Assembly: GCF_003044185.1 (NCBI RefSeq)
Contig: NZ_PYYB01000002.1
Location: 62,001 to 126,000, forward strand
Origin: Paraconexibacter algicola
GTDB taxonomy: Bacteria > Actinomycetota > Thermoleophilia > Solirubrobacterales > Solirubrobacteraceae
DNA length: 64,000 bases
Direction of reading: 5' to 3'
The notes beneath the pieces are model-generated. The model searched no databases. It had not been told where the DNA came from and saw only the letters and a list, made by a program, of their open reading frames with translations. The position numbers and the translations under genes were made by a program. Positions 31,447-39,518 of the stretch are shown in pieces; within the stretch, counting starts at the first letter, position 1; every line of letters begins with the position of its first letter.

Positions 31447-33216
31447 ATGCACACGTTCCGTCGCCTCCTGCAGTTCCTCGCCCCCTACCGACGCGGTGTC
31501 GTCTGGTCCGGGGTGCTCGCGCTCGCCGCCATGGTGATGACGATCGCGATCCCCTACCTGACCGGTCGGGCGGTCGACGCGCTCCAGCGCGACGACCAGG
31601 ACGACCTCGTCCTGCTCGGCGTGCTCGTCGGCGTCGCGGGCCTCACCCGGTTCGTCCTGATGATCTTCCGGCGGCTCGTCGCCGGGCGCGTGTCGCTGGG
31701 CGTCGAGCTCGACCTGCGCGACCGGCTCTACACGCACCTGCTGTCGCTCGAGCTCGCGTTCTTCGACCGCCAGCAGACCGGGCAGCTGATGTCGCGCGCC
31801 ACCGTCGACCTGCAGGCCGTCCGCTTCTTCCTCGGCTACGGGCTCGTCTTCATCATCCAGTCCGGCCTGACGCTGCTGCTCGCCGCCGGGGCGATGGCGC
31901 TCATCGACCCGACGCTCGCCGCCGTCTCGCTCGCCCCCGTCCCGTTCGTCGTCTGGGCCGCCATCCGCTACGGGCTGCGCGCCCGGCCGGCGCTGCAGGA
32001 GGTCCAGCAGCGCATCGCCGAGCTCACCGCCGACGTGCAGGAGAACGTCGGCGGCGTCCGCGTCGTGAAGGCGTTCGCGCGCGAGGAGCGCCAGTACGAG
32101 CAGTTCGTGCGCAGCGTCGGGCGGGTGTTCGACCAGTCCATGGTCTCCACGCGCCTGCAGGCGTTCTACAACCCGCTGATCGGCTTCCTGCCGCAGCTCG
32201 GGCTCGCCGCGATCCTGCTCGTCGGCGGCCGGCGCGTGATCGACGGCGACCTCACGACCGGCGAGTTCACCGCCTTCTACACGTACCTGCTGATGCTGCT
32301 CGCGCCGATGCGGATGCTCGGCGTGCTGCTCGGGATGGCCCAGCGCGCGACCGCCGCCGGCGCCCGCCTGTTCCAGATCCTCGACACGCTCCCGGCGATC
32401 ACGCCGCCCGAGCACCCCGTGCCGCTCCCCGACGGCCCCGGGCACGTGCGCTTCGAGCGGGTCGGGCTGCGCTACACGGGCGCCACCGAGCCCGCCTTGG
32501 ACGACGTCACGCTCGACGTCGCGGGCGGCCGCACGATCGCCGTCGTCGGAGGGACCGGCTCGGGCAAGACGACGCTCGTGCAGCTGCTCTCCCGCCTCTA
32601 CGACCCCACCGAGGGACGCGTCCTCGTCGACGGCGCCGACGTGCGCACCGTCGACCCGTCGGCGCTGCGGCGCGCGATCGCGTTCGTCACCGACGACCCG
32701 TTCCTGTTCTCCACCAGCGTGCGCGAGAACATCGCCTATGGGCGCCCCGACGCGACCGACGCCGAGATCGAGCAGGCCGCCCGGCGCGCGCAGGCCCACG
32801 ACTTCATCAGCCGCCTCCCCGACGGGTACGACACGCGCGTCGGCGAGCGCGGCCTGTCGCTCAGCGGCGGGCAGCGCCAGCGGCTCGCGATCGCCCGCGC
32901 GTTCGTCGCCGATCCGCGCATCCTCGTCCTCGACGACGCCACCAGCGCCGTGGACGCCACCACCGAGCAGGCGATCAAGGACGCGCTGGGCGAGGTGATG
33001 GCAGGCCGCACGACGTTCGTCATCGCCCACCGGCTCTCCACGATCGCGCTCGCCGACGAGATCGTCGTGCTGCAGGAGGGCCGGGTCGTCGCGCAGGGCG
33101 ACCACGACCAGCTGCTCGACCGCAGCCCGCTCTACCGGGAGATCGTCGAGAAGGGCCTGCCCGACCAGGTGTTCCTCACCCGCAAGCCGCGCGAGCCGGA
33201 GACCGCCGGGCTGTGA
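31447..33216 (+). CDS. ABC exporter half-transporter with degenerate ATP site
   Basis: The 589-residue fusion has six N-terminal transmembrane helices and an ATPase domain. Walker A is GGTGSGKTT, the signature is LSGGQRQR, and the switch His is in IAHRLST. Walker B reads ILVLDDATSAVD: the usual catalytic Glu is Asp. This marks the inactive site of heterodimeric type IV exporters. GGGAGG stands 7 bases before ATG 31447. The next gene overlaps by GTGA and supplies the other half. Likely substrates are drugs, lipids or peptides; none can be named. Confidence 0.92.
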   Translation: MHTFRRLLQFLAPYRRGVVWSGVLALAAMVMTIAIPYLTGRAVDALQRDDQDDLVLLGVLVGVAGLTRFVLMIFRRLVAGRVSLGVELDLRDRLYTHLLSLELAFFDRQQTGQLMSRATVDLQAVRFFLGYGLVFIIQSGLTLLLAAGAMALIDPTLAAVSLAPVPFVVWAAIRYGLRARPALQEVQQRIAELTADVQENVGGVRVVKAFAREERQYEQFVRSVGRVFDQSMVSTRLQAFYNPLIGFLPQLGLAAILLVGGRRVIDGDLTTGEFTAFYTYLLMLLAPMRMLGVLLGMAQRATAAGARLFQILDTLPAITPPEHPVPLPDGPGHVRFERVGLRYTGATEPALDDVTLDVAGGRTIAVVGGTGSGKTTLVQLLSRLYDPTEGRVLVDGADVRTVDPSALRRAIAFVTDDPFLFSTSVRENIAYGRPDATDAEIEQAARRAQAHDFISRLPDGYDTRVGERGLSLSGGQRQRLAIARAFVADPRILVLDDATSAVDATTEQAIKDALGEVMAGRTTFVIAHRLSTIALADEIVVLQEGRVVAQGDHDQLLDRSPLYREIVEKGLPDQVFLTRKPREPETAGL

Positions 33217-35027
33217 GCACGCCGACGCCCACCCGCCGCGACGACGTGCGCCGCCGGCTCGCCCGCACCTCCGGGCGCGGCCGCAAGCTCCGCGGCCTGC
33301 TCGTGCTGCTGCGCCCCTACCGGCTGCGCCTCGCGGGCATGTTCGTCGCGCTGCTGCTCGGCACGGCGGCCGCGCTCGCGCCCGCACCGCTGGCCCAGAA
33401 GGCGATCGACGACGGGATCCTCGCCAAGGACACCGGCACGCTGACGCTCGTCGTGGTCGTCTTCGTCGCCAGCGCCCTCGTCGTCTGGGGCGCGACGTTC
33501 CTGCAGACGTACCTCACCGGCTGGGTCGGCCAGCGCGCCCTGCAGGACCTGCGCCTGTCGATGTTCCGCCACCTGCAGACCCAGCCCGTCGCGTTCTACG
33601 AGCGGCGGCCCGCCGGCACCGTCATCTCCCGGATGACCAACGACGTCGAGGCGCTCAACCAGCTCGTGACCGAGAGCGTCGTGACGCTCTTCAGCGCGTC
33701 CCTCACGCTCATCGGGTCGATCGTGATCCTGCTGACCTTCGACGTCGAGCTCGCCCTGCTGACGTTCCTCGTCTTCCCCGTCCTGGCGTTCGGGTCGTTC
33801 GCGTTCCGCATCGCCAGCGCCGACGCGTACGCGCGCACCCGCGAGACGATCGGGGCGATCACCGGCTCGCTGCAGGAGTCGCTCTCCGGCATCCGCGTGG
33901 TCCGCTCGTTCGCGCAGGAGGACCGGCAGCGCCGCGACTTCGCGGTCCTCAACACCGAGAACCGCGACGCGAACATGAAGACCGTCTACCTGAACGCCGC
34001 GTACTTCCCGGCGGTCGAGTTCGTCAGCGCCGTCGCGACCGTCGGCATCCTCCTCTACGGCGGCAACCAGGTCCTCGACGACGAGCTGACGATCGGCGTC
34101 CTCGTCGGCTTCATCGCCGCGATGAACGGGTTCTTCGACCCGATCGGCCAGCTCTCCCAGGTGTACACGACCTACCAGGCCGGCATGGCGGCGCTCGACA
34201 AGATCTTCGAGCTGCTCGACGTCGACCCGGAGATGACCGACAAGCCCGACGCCGTCGACCTGCCGCGACCGCTGCGCGGCGAGATCGCCTTCGAGGGGGT
34301 GTCGTTCGCGTACCGCTCCGCCGAGGACGGGGAGATCCGGTACGCGCTGCGCGATGTCGACCTGCGGATCCCGGCCGGGCAGACCGTCGCGCTGGTCGGG
34401 GCGACCGGGGCGGGCAAGTCGACGTTCGCGAAGCTCGTGTCGCGGTTCCACGACCCGACCACCGGGGCGGTCACGATCGACGGGCTCGACCTGCGCGACG
34501 TGCGGGCCCGTTCGCTGCGCTCGCAGATGGGCATCGTGCCGCAGGAGGGCTTCCTGTTCAGCGGCACCGTCGCCGACAACATCGCCTTCGGCCGCCCCGA
34601 CGCGACCCGCGAGGAGGTCGAGGCCGCCGCGCGCGCCGCCGGTGCCGCGGACGTCGTCGCCCGCCTGCCCGCCGGGCTCGACACCGAGGTCGGCGAGCGC
34701 GGCGTGCAGCTCAGCGCCGGGCAGCGCCAGCTCGTCGCGTTCGCGCGCGCGCTCGTCGCCGACCCGCGCATCCTCATCCTCGACGAGGCGACCGCGAACG
34801 TCGACCTCCACACCGAGACCCGGCTCGAGGAGGGCCTGCGCCGCCTGCTGCACGGGCGGACCGCGATCGTCATCGCCCACCGGCTCTCGACGATCCGCCA
34901 GGCCGACCGCATCGTCGTCCTCGACGGCGGCCGGATCGTCGAGCAGGGCACCCACGACGAGCTCGTCGCGGCGCAGGGCGCCTACGCGGACCTGTACCGG
35001 GACTGGGCCCGTCAGGCCGCCGCCTGA
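33213..35027 (+). CDS. ABC exporter half-transporter with canonical catalytic Glu
   Basis: The 604-residue partner has six transmembrane helices and an ATPase domain with Walker A GATGAGKST and Walker B ILILDEATANVD, which keeps the catalytic Glu. Its signature is LSAGQ instead of LSGGQ. In the heterodimer this signature faces the Walker site of the first subunit, so both deviations fall in the same composite site. GTG 33213 overlaps the upstream stop. Confidence 0.92.
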   Translation: MSTPTPTRRDDVRRRLARTSGRGRKLRGLLVLLRPYRLRLAGMFVALLLGTAAALAPAPLAQKAIDDGILAKDTGTLTLVVVVFVASALVVWGATFLQTYLTGWVGQRALQDLRLSMFRHLQTQPVAFYERRPAGTVISRMTNDVEALNQLVTESVVTLFSASLTLIGSIVILLTFDVELALLTFLVFPVLAFGSFAFRIASADAYARTRETIGAITGSLQESLSGIRVVRSFAQEDRQRRDFAVLNTENRDANMKTVYLNAAYFPAVEFVSAVATVGILLYGGNQVLDDELTIGVLVGFIAAMNGFFDPIGQLSQVYTTYQAGMAALDKIFELLDVDPEMTDKPDAVDLPRPLRGEIAFEGVSFAYRSAEDGEIRYALRDVDLRIPAGQTVALVGATGAGKSTFAKLVSRFHDPTTGAVTIDGLDLRDVRARSLRSQMGIVPQEGFLFSGTVADNIAFGRPDATREEVEAAARAAGAADVVARLPAGLDTEVGERGVQLSAGQRQLVAFARALVADPRILILDEATANVDLHTETRLEEGLRRLLHGRTAIVIAHRLSTIRQADRIVVLDGGRIVEQGTHDELVAAQGAYADLYRDWARQAAA

Positions 35028-35587
35028 GCGCCGGGCGGTCGCCGCCGCCCCGCGAACGTGTCCGTCTGGCTGTGGCAGTTGGGGCACAGCAGCTGCAGGT
35101 TCTCGAGCCGGTTGTCCGCCGGATCGCCGTTGCGGTGGTGCAGCTCGATGGCCAGCGGCGCGCCGCGCCAGCGCGCGATCCCGCACTGCTCGCAGGCATC
35201 GTCCTTCAGGCCGGCCTGGATGAGCCGCTGCTTGACGTGCTGGCGGTTGCGCGGGCGGGCGAGCAGCTGCTCGAGCGGCATCGCCTGCGGGCGGGTGACG
35301 ACCTGCCCACGGCGCACCGCCGCGCCGAACGTCGCCCGCGCCATGCCGAACTGCGCCTGGCACGCCGAGATCGAGTTGCCGGCGTCGTAGAACGCCTGGA
35401 CCACCGCCCAGTCGTAGCGCCGGTTGGCCCGGGCGTCGATCGGGACCCCGAGCGCGCGCGCATGGTACGACGCGGTCGGCTTGCTGACGCCGAGGCGCCG
35501 GGCGATCTCGGCGAGCGAGTGCCCCTCCTGCAGCAGTGCGGCGACCGCCGCACGGGTCGCTCCGGGTGCTCGCTTCGGCTGCGCCAT
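35012..35587 (-). CDS. HNH endonuclease with N-terminal helix-turn-helix
   Basis: The 191-residue protein has a DNA-binding N-terminus (AAVAALLQEGHSLAEIARRL, then GVSKPTASYHARALG). It ends in an HNH nuclease domain with a Cys4 zinc site: CEQCG, LAIELHHRNGDPADNRLENL and LLCPNCHSQT. It probably cuts double-stranded DNA. ATG 35587 is preferred over longer upstream frames, which would run through the LexA-like palindrome 1 base upstream. It is not flanked by repeats or an intron, so it is not obviously a homing element. Convergent with the ABC exporter; its 3' end overlaps that gene by 16 bases. Confidence 0.8.
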   Translation of the reverse strand: MAQPKRAPGATRAAVAALLQEGHSLAEIARRLGVSKPTASYHARALGVPIDARANRRYDWAVVQAFYDAGNSISACQAQFGMARATFGAAVRRGQVVTRPQAMPLEQLLARPRNRQHVKQRLIQAGLKDDACEQCGIARWRGAPLAIELHHRNGDPADNRLENLQLLCPNCHSQTDTFAGRRRPPGAQAAA

Positions 35588-35588
35588 G

Positions 35589-35602
35589 GGAACACATGTT
35601 CG
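35589..35602 (-). promoter_or_regulatory. LexA (SOS) box before HNH nuclease gene
   Basis: On the minus strand the sequence is CGAACATGTGTTCC. It fits the Gram-positive LexA consensus CGAACRNRYGTTYC at every position and contains GAAC-N4-GTTC. It ends one base before the ATG. A -10-like GAACAT lies inside it, so bound LexA should block transcription. Confidence 0.65.
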
Positions 35603-35638
35603 CATGGCGGGCGGACGTCCTCGTTCCCGCGCGTTTCC

Positions 35639-35644
35639 TATACT
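35639..35644 (+). promoter_or_regulatory. -10 hexamer TATACT for tRNA-Gln
   Basis: TATACT lies 30 bases before the mature tRNA-Gln 5' end, leaving room for a short leader removed by RNase P. No clear -35 is visible. Confidence 0.5.
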
Positions 35645-35674
35645 GGGTCTCCGCGCAGCCGCGCGAACCATCTC

Positions 35675-35746
35675 TGCCGGATGGTGTAATCGGCAACACG
35701 ACGCGCTCTGGACGCGTTATTCTAGGTTCGAGTCCTAGTCCGGCAG
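35675..35746 (+). tRNA. tRNA-Gln (CTG anticodon)
   Basis: A complete cloverleaf of 72 bases is present: acceptor TGCCGGA/TCCGGCA with the U1-A72 pair typical of tRNA-Gln, and anticodon stem ACGCG/CGCGT with loop CTCTGGA (anticodon CTG). The T arm is CTAGG-TTCGAGT-CCTAG and the discriminator is G. CCA is not encoded. Confidence 0.95.
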
Positions 35747-35753
35747 CCTCCGA

Positions 35754-35780
35754 CGCGCCCCCTTCCCGGGGCGCGTTTCT
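35754..35780 (+). terminator. Rho-independent terminator after tRNA-Gln
   Basis: An 8-bp stem CGCGCCCC/GGGGCGCG with a 6-base loop is followed directly by TTTCT. It begins 7 bases after the tRNA end and is the best canonical terminator in the window. Confidence 0.75.
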
Positions 35781-35822
35781 CGTTGCGGCACACTGTGTGG
35801 GAGCCGCTCGGCGGCCGTCACC

Positions 35823-36863
35823 GTGAGCACGCTCGTCATCTCCGATCTCCACCTGGGCTCGCGCCTGCAGCGCGACGTGCTGCGCCGTCCCGCGGTGCTG
35901 GAGATCCTCCTCGCGCAGATCGAGCGGGTCGACCGGCTCGTGCTGCTGGGCGACGTCGTCGAGATGCTCGAGGGGCGCCCACGCCAGGCGATGGAGGAGG
36001 CGCAGCCGGTCCTGGAGGCGATCGGCAACGCGGTCGGCCGCGACCGCGAGCTGCTCGTCGTGCCCGGCAACCACGACCACCGCCTCGTGCGCCGCTGGGT
36101 ACGCGACCAGGCGCGGCACGAGCGCCCGCTCGAGCTGACCGCGGAGATCCCGGGGTCCTCCTCCCCCGCCCTGTCGGCGCTCGTGCGCGCCCTGCGCCCC
36201 GCCCGGCCGCAGGTCCACTACCCGGCGGTGTGGCTCGCCGACGGCGTGCTCGCCCACCACGGGCACTACGTGGACCGGGAGCTCATGGCGCCGCGCCCGG
36301 AACCCGGCAGCCGTCCGCCCTATCCGCAGGAGGCCGACCAGCGCGTCGAGGACTACGAGCGCGGCCCCGGGGCGTCGTTCGCCGCGGTGCAGCTCGCGCT
36401 CGGCTCGACGCTCCCGCGCGGGGTCAGCGCGGCGATCGACCGGGCCGCGGCGGCCGCCCGCACCGCCGGCATGGCGGCGGCTCCCGCGCTGGACGCCGCC
36501 CTGCCCGCGCCGATCCTCGCGCCGTTCAGCGCCGGGCTGCTCGGCCAGCAGTTCCGCCGCGCCGGGCTGCCCGCGATGGCCACCGCGGCCGGACGGCTGG
36601 GCGTGGACGCGCGCACGATCGTCTTCGGGCACCTGCACCGCGCCGGCCCGCTGCCGGACGACGACCGTGCCGAGTGGACGCCGCTGGCCGGCGGACCCCG
36701 ACTGCTCAACACCGGCTGCTGGGTCTACGAGCCGATGCTGCTCGCCGGAGCGAAGCCGGGGCATCCGTACTGGCCCGGCGGCGCTGTGCGCATCGACGCG
36801 CGCGGGCGCGCTCGGACGGTCACGCTGCTCGACGACCTCGAGCCCGCACAGCTGCTGCCGTAG
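35823..36863 (+). CDS. Calcineurin-like metallophosphoesterase
   Basis: The 346-residue protein has the full dimetal phosphoesterase motif set: ISDLHLGS, LLGDVVEM, VPGNHDHR, AHHGHYVD and FGHLHRAG. The N-terminal layout resembles UDP-2,3-diacylglucosamine hydrolase-like or DNA repair phosphoesterases, but the substrate is unknown. A helical Ala-rich insertion at about 180-230 is unusual for the family. GTG 35823 starts directly before the first beta strand. No signal peptide. Confidence 0.85.
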   Translation: MSTLVISDLHLGSRLQRDVLRRPAVLEILLAQIERVDRLVLLGDVVEMLEGRPRQAMEEAQPVLEAIGNAVGRDRELLVVPGNHDHRLVRRWVRDQARHERPLELTAEIPGSSSPALSALVRALRPARPQVHYPAVWLADGVLAHHGHYVDRELMAPRPEPGSRPPYPQEADQRVEDYERGPGASFAAVQLALGSTLPRGVSAAIDRAAAAARTAGMAAAPALDAALPAPILAPFSAGLLGQQFRRAGLPAMATAAGRLGVDARTIVFGHLHRAGPLPDDDRAEWTPLAGGPRLLNTGCWVYEPMLLAGAKPGHPYWPGGAVRIDARGRARTVTLLDDLEPAQLLP

Positions 36864-36882
36864 CGCATCCGCGACAGATGGT

Positions 36883-36911
36883 TTGCCCGGCATGCCGGTT
36901 TCCGGCATGCT
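36883..36911 (+). promoter_or_regulatory. Promoter of the serine-hydrolase-like gene
   Basis: TTGCCC (36883-36888) and CATGCT (36906-36911) are separated by 17 bases. ATG 36919 lies 7 bases after the -10. This supports a leaderless start and excludes the in-frame ATG at 36892. Confidence 0.45.
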
Positions 36912-36918
36912 GCCCGCG

Positions 36919-38391
36919 ATGCGCTACGGGAGAGGAGCCCTCGGCGCCGCGGTCGCGGCCTGCCTGGTCACGCTCGCGGGCCCGGCGGCCGCGCAGGCGG
37001 CACGGACCTGCGGCCCGCCCGGCCCGACCTGGCCGACGGCGTCCCCCGCGCAGGCCGGACTCGACCAGGGCGACCTGGACCTCGCGCTGCACGCCTACCA
37101 GGACCGTCGCTCGTTCGCCGTGCGGATCTACCGCCACGGCTGCCTCGTCGCCCAGGACACCGTGCTGGGCAGCACGGTCACGCAGCACGAGAGCTGGGAG
37201 ATCACGTCGTCGGTCCTGGCGCTCGTGGCGCTGCGCCAGCGCGCGCAGGGCCTGCTCGACCTCGACGACCGCGTCGGGGCGCTCCTGTCCGAGGCGGACG
37301 CCGCGCACGGCGCGATCACCGTCCGCGACCTCCTGCAGCGGACCTCGGGCATCCGCCCGACCCCGGACAACGCGTTCCGCGAGAACGTGCTCCTGCAGGC
37401 CCTCGCGACGCCGGTGACCCGCCTGGCCGGCGCCGCCTTCGGGGACGCGCCCGCGGCGCGCGACCTGCTCGTCGCCGTGCTCGAGCGCGCGGCCGGCGAG
37501 GACCTGCAGCGCTACGCGGCGCGCGAGCTGTTCGGCCCCGTCGGCATCGCGCGGTTCAGCTGGCTGCGCGACCGGCGCGGCCAGACGCGCGGCAGCTTCG
37601 GCCTGCGGCTGACCGCCGACGACCTGGCGCGGCTCGCCGAGCTCGCGCGGCTCGGCGGCCGCTGGGGCGACCGGCAGCTGCTGCCCGCCGACGACGTGGC
37701 CGAGATGCTCTCGCCGCAGGCCAGCCGCTGCCACGGGTTCATGACCTGGGTGAACGCCGCCCCGGGCTGCGCCGGCGACGACGGGCGGCTGCTCCCCGGT
37801 CTCCCCGCGGACCTGTGGTCGTGGCGCGGGCGCTTCGACCAGCGCGTGGTCGTGTTCCCCGCGCTCGGACTCGTCGTCGTCCGCTACGGGGCCACCGGGG
37901 GTGACGCGCGGTCGGGCAGCGACCCGCGCGCCTGGGAGCGCGGGGTCCTCGAGCGGCTGATCGCCGCCGTCCGCGACACGCCCGTCATGCGCACCCCGGG
38001 CGCGGACCGGCTGCCGCCGTCGACCGACACGGACTGGCGCGACGACGCGGCCGCCGCGACGGCCGGGCCGCCGTCACCGCCCGGGCCCGGGCCGCGCCGC
38101 ACGCGCGTGCCGCGGGTCGAGCCGGTCCGCACCACGGTCGGGCGGTCGCGCCTGGTCTCCGTGCGGATCAGCTGCCCGGCGATCGGCGGCGTGCCCTGCA
38201 GCGGCACGGTCGCGCTCGACGGCGCGCGTGCCCGGCCCCGCGCCTGGTCCGTGCCCCGCGGCGAGCACCGCGAGGTGCTGCTGCGGCTGCGCCGGCGGCC
38301 GGCCGGGCCGCTGGACGTGACCTTCCGCGTGACCGCCCTGGACGACGCGGACGGCGTCCGCGTCGCGGTGCCCGCGCGCCTCACCCGCTGA
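36919..38391 (+). CDS. Secreted beta-lactamase-fold protein lacking catalytic residues
   Basis: The 490-residue protein has a signal peptide (MRYGRGALGAAVAACLVTLA, cut near AQA). A class C beta-lactamase/CubicO-like domain follows, recognisable by HGCLVAQDT, LLDLDDRVGALL, ITVRDLLQRTSGIRP and the C-terminal VVVFPALGLVVVRYG. The SxxK position reads WEITSS (Ser and Lys gone), the YxN position reads FGD, and the HxG position RFD. It should therefore be a non-catalytic relative, perhaps a peptidoglycan or glycan binder. A Pro-rich linker near 390 and a C-terminal Ig-like domain with a Cys pair follow. Confidence 0.75.
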   Translation: MRYGRGALGAAVAACLVTLAGPAAAQAARTCGPPGPTWPTASPAQAGLDQGDLDLALHAYQDRRSFAVRIYRHGCLVAQDTVLGSTVTQHESWEITSSVLALVALRQRAQGLLDLDDRVGALLSEADAAHGAITVRDLLQRTSGIRPTPDNAFRENVLLQALATPVTRLAGAAFGDAPAARDLLVAVLERAAGEDLQRYAARELFGPVGIARFSWLRDRRGQTRGSFGLRLTADDLARLAELARLGGRWGDRQLLPADDVAEMLSPQASRCHGFMTWVNAAPGCAGDDGRLLPGLPADLWSWRGRFDQRVVVFPALGLVVVRYGATGGDARSGSDPRAWERGVLERLIAAVRDTPVMRTPGADRLPPSTDTDWRDDAAAATAGPPSPPGPGPRRTRVPRVEPVRTTVGRSRLVSVRISCPAIGGVPCSGTVALDGARARPRAWSVPRGEHREVLLRLRRRPAGPLDVTFRVTALDDADGVRVAVPARLTR

Positions 38392-38414
38392 GGGAGGGCG
38401 CCGCGCCGCCGCGC

Positions 38415-39080
38415 TCAGGCGGGCGGCGTGGTGAAGACCTGCGTGATGCGCTCCTCGAGGCCCGGGTCGAGCACGAGGAGGACCTCGTCGCCGCCTTCGA
38501 TGACCGTATCGGCCTTCGGCACGAAGCCGTCGCCGCCGCGCAGCACGGAGATGATCAGCGCGCCCTCGGGGATGCTGATGTCGCTGACGGCCTGCCCGTC
38601 GGCGGGCGAGCCCACCTCGACCTCGATCTCGATGATCTCGAGCTTCTCGTCGCGCAGGTCAAGCAGGTGGACGAGGCCGTAGGACGGGACCTCGTGCTCG
38701 ATCAGGCGCAGGATCAGGTCGGTCGCGCTGACGACCGGGCTGACGCCCAGGAGCTCGAACCACTGCCGGTTGCGCGGGTTGTTGACGCGCGCGATGACGC
38801 GGTCGCAGAGGTACTTCTCCTTCGCGACCTGGCAGATCAGCATGTTGTCCTCGTCGTCGCCGGTGACGGCGATGACGAGCTCGGCGCGCTGGATGCCCGC
38901 GCGCTCGAGCACCCACAGCTCGGTGGCGTCCCCGTACTGGACGGCGTGCTCGAGCTCCTGCTCGATCGTGAGGTAGCGGTCGCGGCGGTTGTCCAGGAGG
39001 GTGACCTCGTGGCCCTTGCCGATCAGCTCGCGGGCGAGGTTCCAGCCGACCTTGCCGGCTCCGGCGATGATCACGTACAC
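38415..39080 (-). CDS. trkA: TrkA-type NAD-binding potassium transport regulator
   Basis: The 221-residue RCK protein has TrkA_N (about 1-125; IIAGAGKVGWNLARELIGKG, Asp at strand end for NAD). A TrkA_C domain follows (about 135-221; IPEGALIISVLRGGDGFVPK, GGDEVLLVLDPG). Such proteins gate K+ transporters in response to NADH/NAD or nucleotides at the inner membrane face. GTG 39080 starts 4 bases after the stop of a second TrkA-type gene. The pair resembles mycobacterial CeoB/CeoC. Confidence 0.88.
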   Translation of the reverse strand: MYVIIAGAGKVGWNLARELIGKGHEVTLLDNRRDRYLTIEQELEHAVQYGDATELWVLERAGIQRAELVIAVTGDDEDNMLICQVAKEKYLCDRVIARVNNPRNRQWFELLGVSPVVSATDLILRLIEHEVPSYGLVHLLDLRDEKLEIIEIEVEVGSPADGQAVSDISIPEGALIISVLRGGDGFVPKADTVIEGGDEVLLVLDPGLEERITQVFTTPPA

Positions 39081-39084
39081 GCCG

Positions 39085-39507
39085 TCAGACCTCGCTCAGC
39101 GCCTGCTCGAACATCTCGATGGCCACCTTCGTCGGGGAGATCGTGCGCAGCCCCTGCTCCTGGTACCAGTCGGCGCGGGCGGGGTCCATGACGCGCGCGA
39201 TGACGCTGCGGACCTGGAACTTCTTCTGGGCGATCTGGGAGATCAGCAGGTTCGTGTTGTCGCCGTTGGTGGAGGCGATGAACACGTCGGCCTGCTCGAT
39301 CCCCGCCTCCACCAGCGCCTCGATCTCGATGCCGTGCCCGACGGTGAAGCGGCCGCCGGCCTCCTCCCACGTCGTGTCGAGTCCCGCGTCGAGGCGCTCG
39401 TGGGACAGCGGGTCCTCGTCGAGGACCGAGACCTGGTGGCCGGACGCGAGCATCGAGCGCGCGACCGCGGAGCCGACGCGTCCGGCTCCGACGATGAGGA
39501 CGAACAT
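39085..39507 (-). CDS. Short TrkA_N protein without C-terminal domain
   Basis: The 140-residue protein contains only the NAD-binding RCK_N fold (VLIVGAGRVGSAVARSMLASG, then EDPLSHERLD, and VFIASTNGDNTNLLISQIA). It lacks TrkA_C and so should pair with another RCK subunit, most simply the product of the next gene. It lies 11 bases after the APC-USP permease gene. K+ transport regulation is inferred from family and position. Confidence 0.85.
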   Translation of the reverse strand: MFVLIVGAGRVGSAVARSMLASGHQVSVLDEDPLSHERLDAGLDTTWEEAGGRFTVGHGIEIEALVEAGIEQADVFIASTNGDNTNLLISQIAQKKFQVRSVIARVMDPARADWYQEQGLRTISPTKVAIEMFEQALSEV

Positions 39508-39518
39508 GGGCGAGGAGA

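Noticed and set aside
35012-35587. The HNH gene as part of a mobile intron or homing element
   Set aside because: There are no flanking direct repeats, intron core or interrupted host gene; it has its own promoter and LexA-like site.
35675-35746. tRNA-Gln as an integration site with a prophage or island
   Set aside because: No integrase and no repeated tRNA 3' end are found nearby; the flanking genes are of ordinary composition.
33132-36908. A 1258-codon minus-strand frame across the ABC exporter, HNH gene and phosphoesterase
   Set aside because: Only the part at 35012-35587, in its proper frame, shows a real protein. This frame is a shadow crossing tRNA-Gln.
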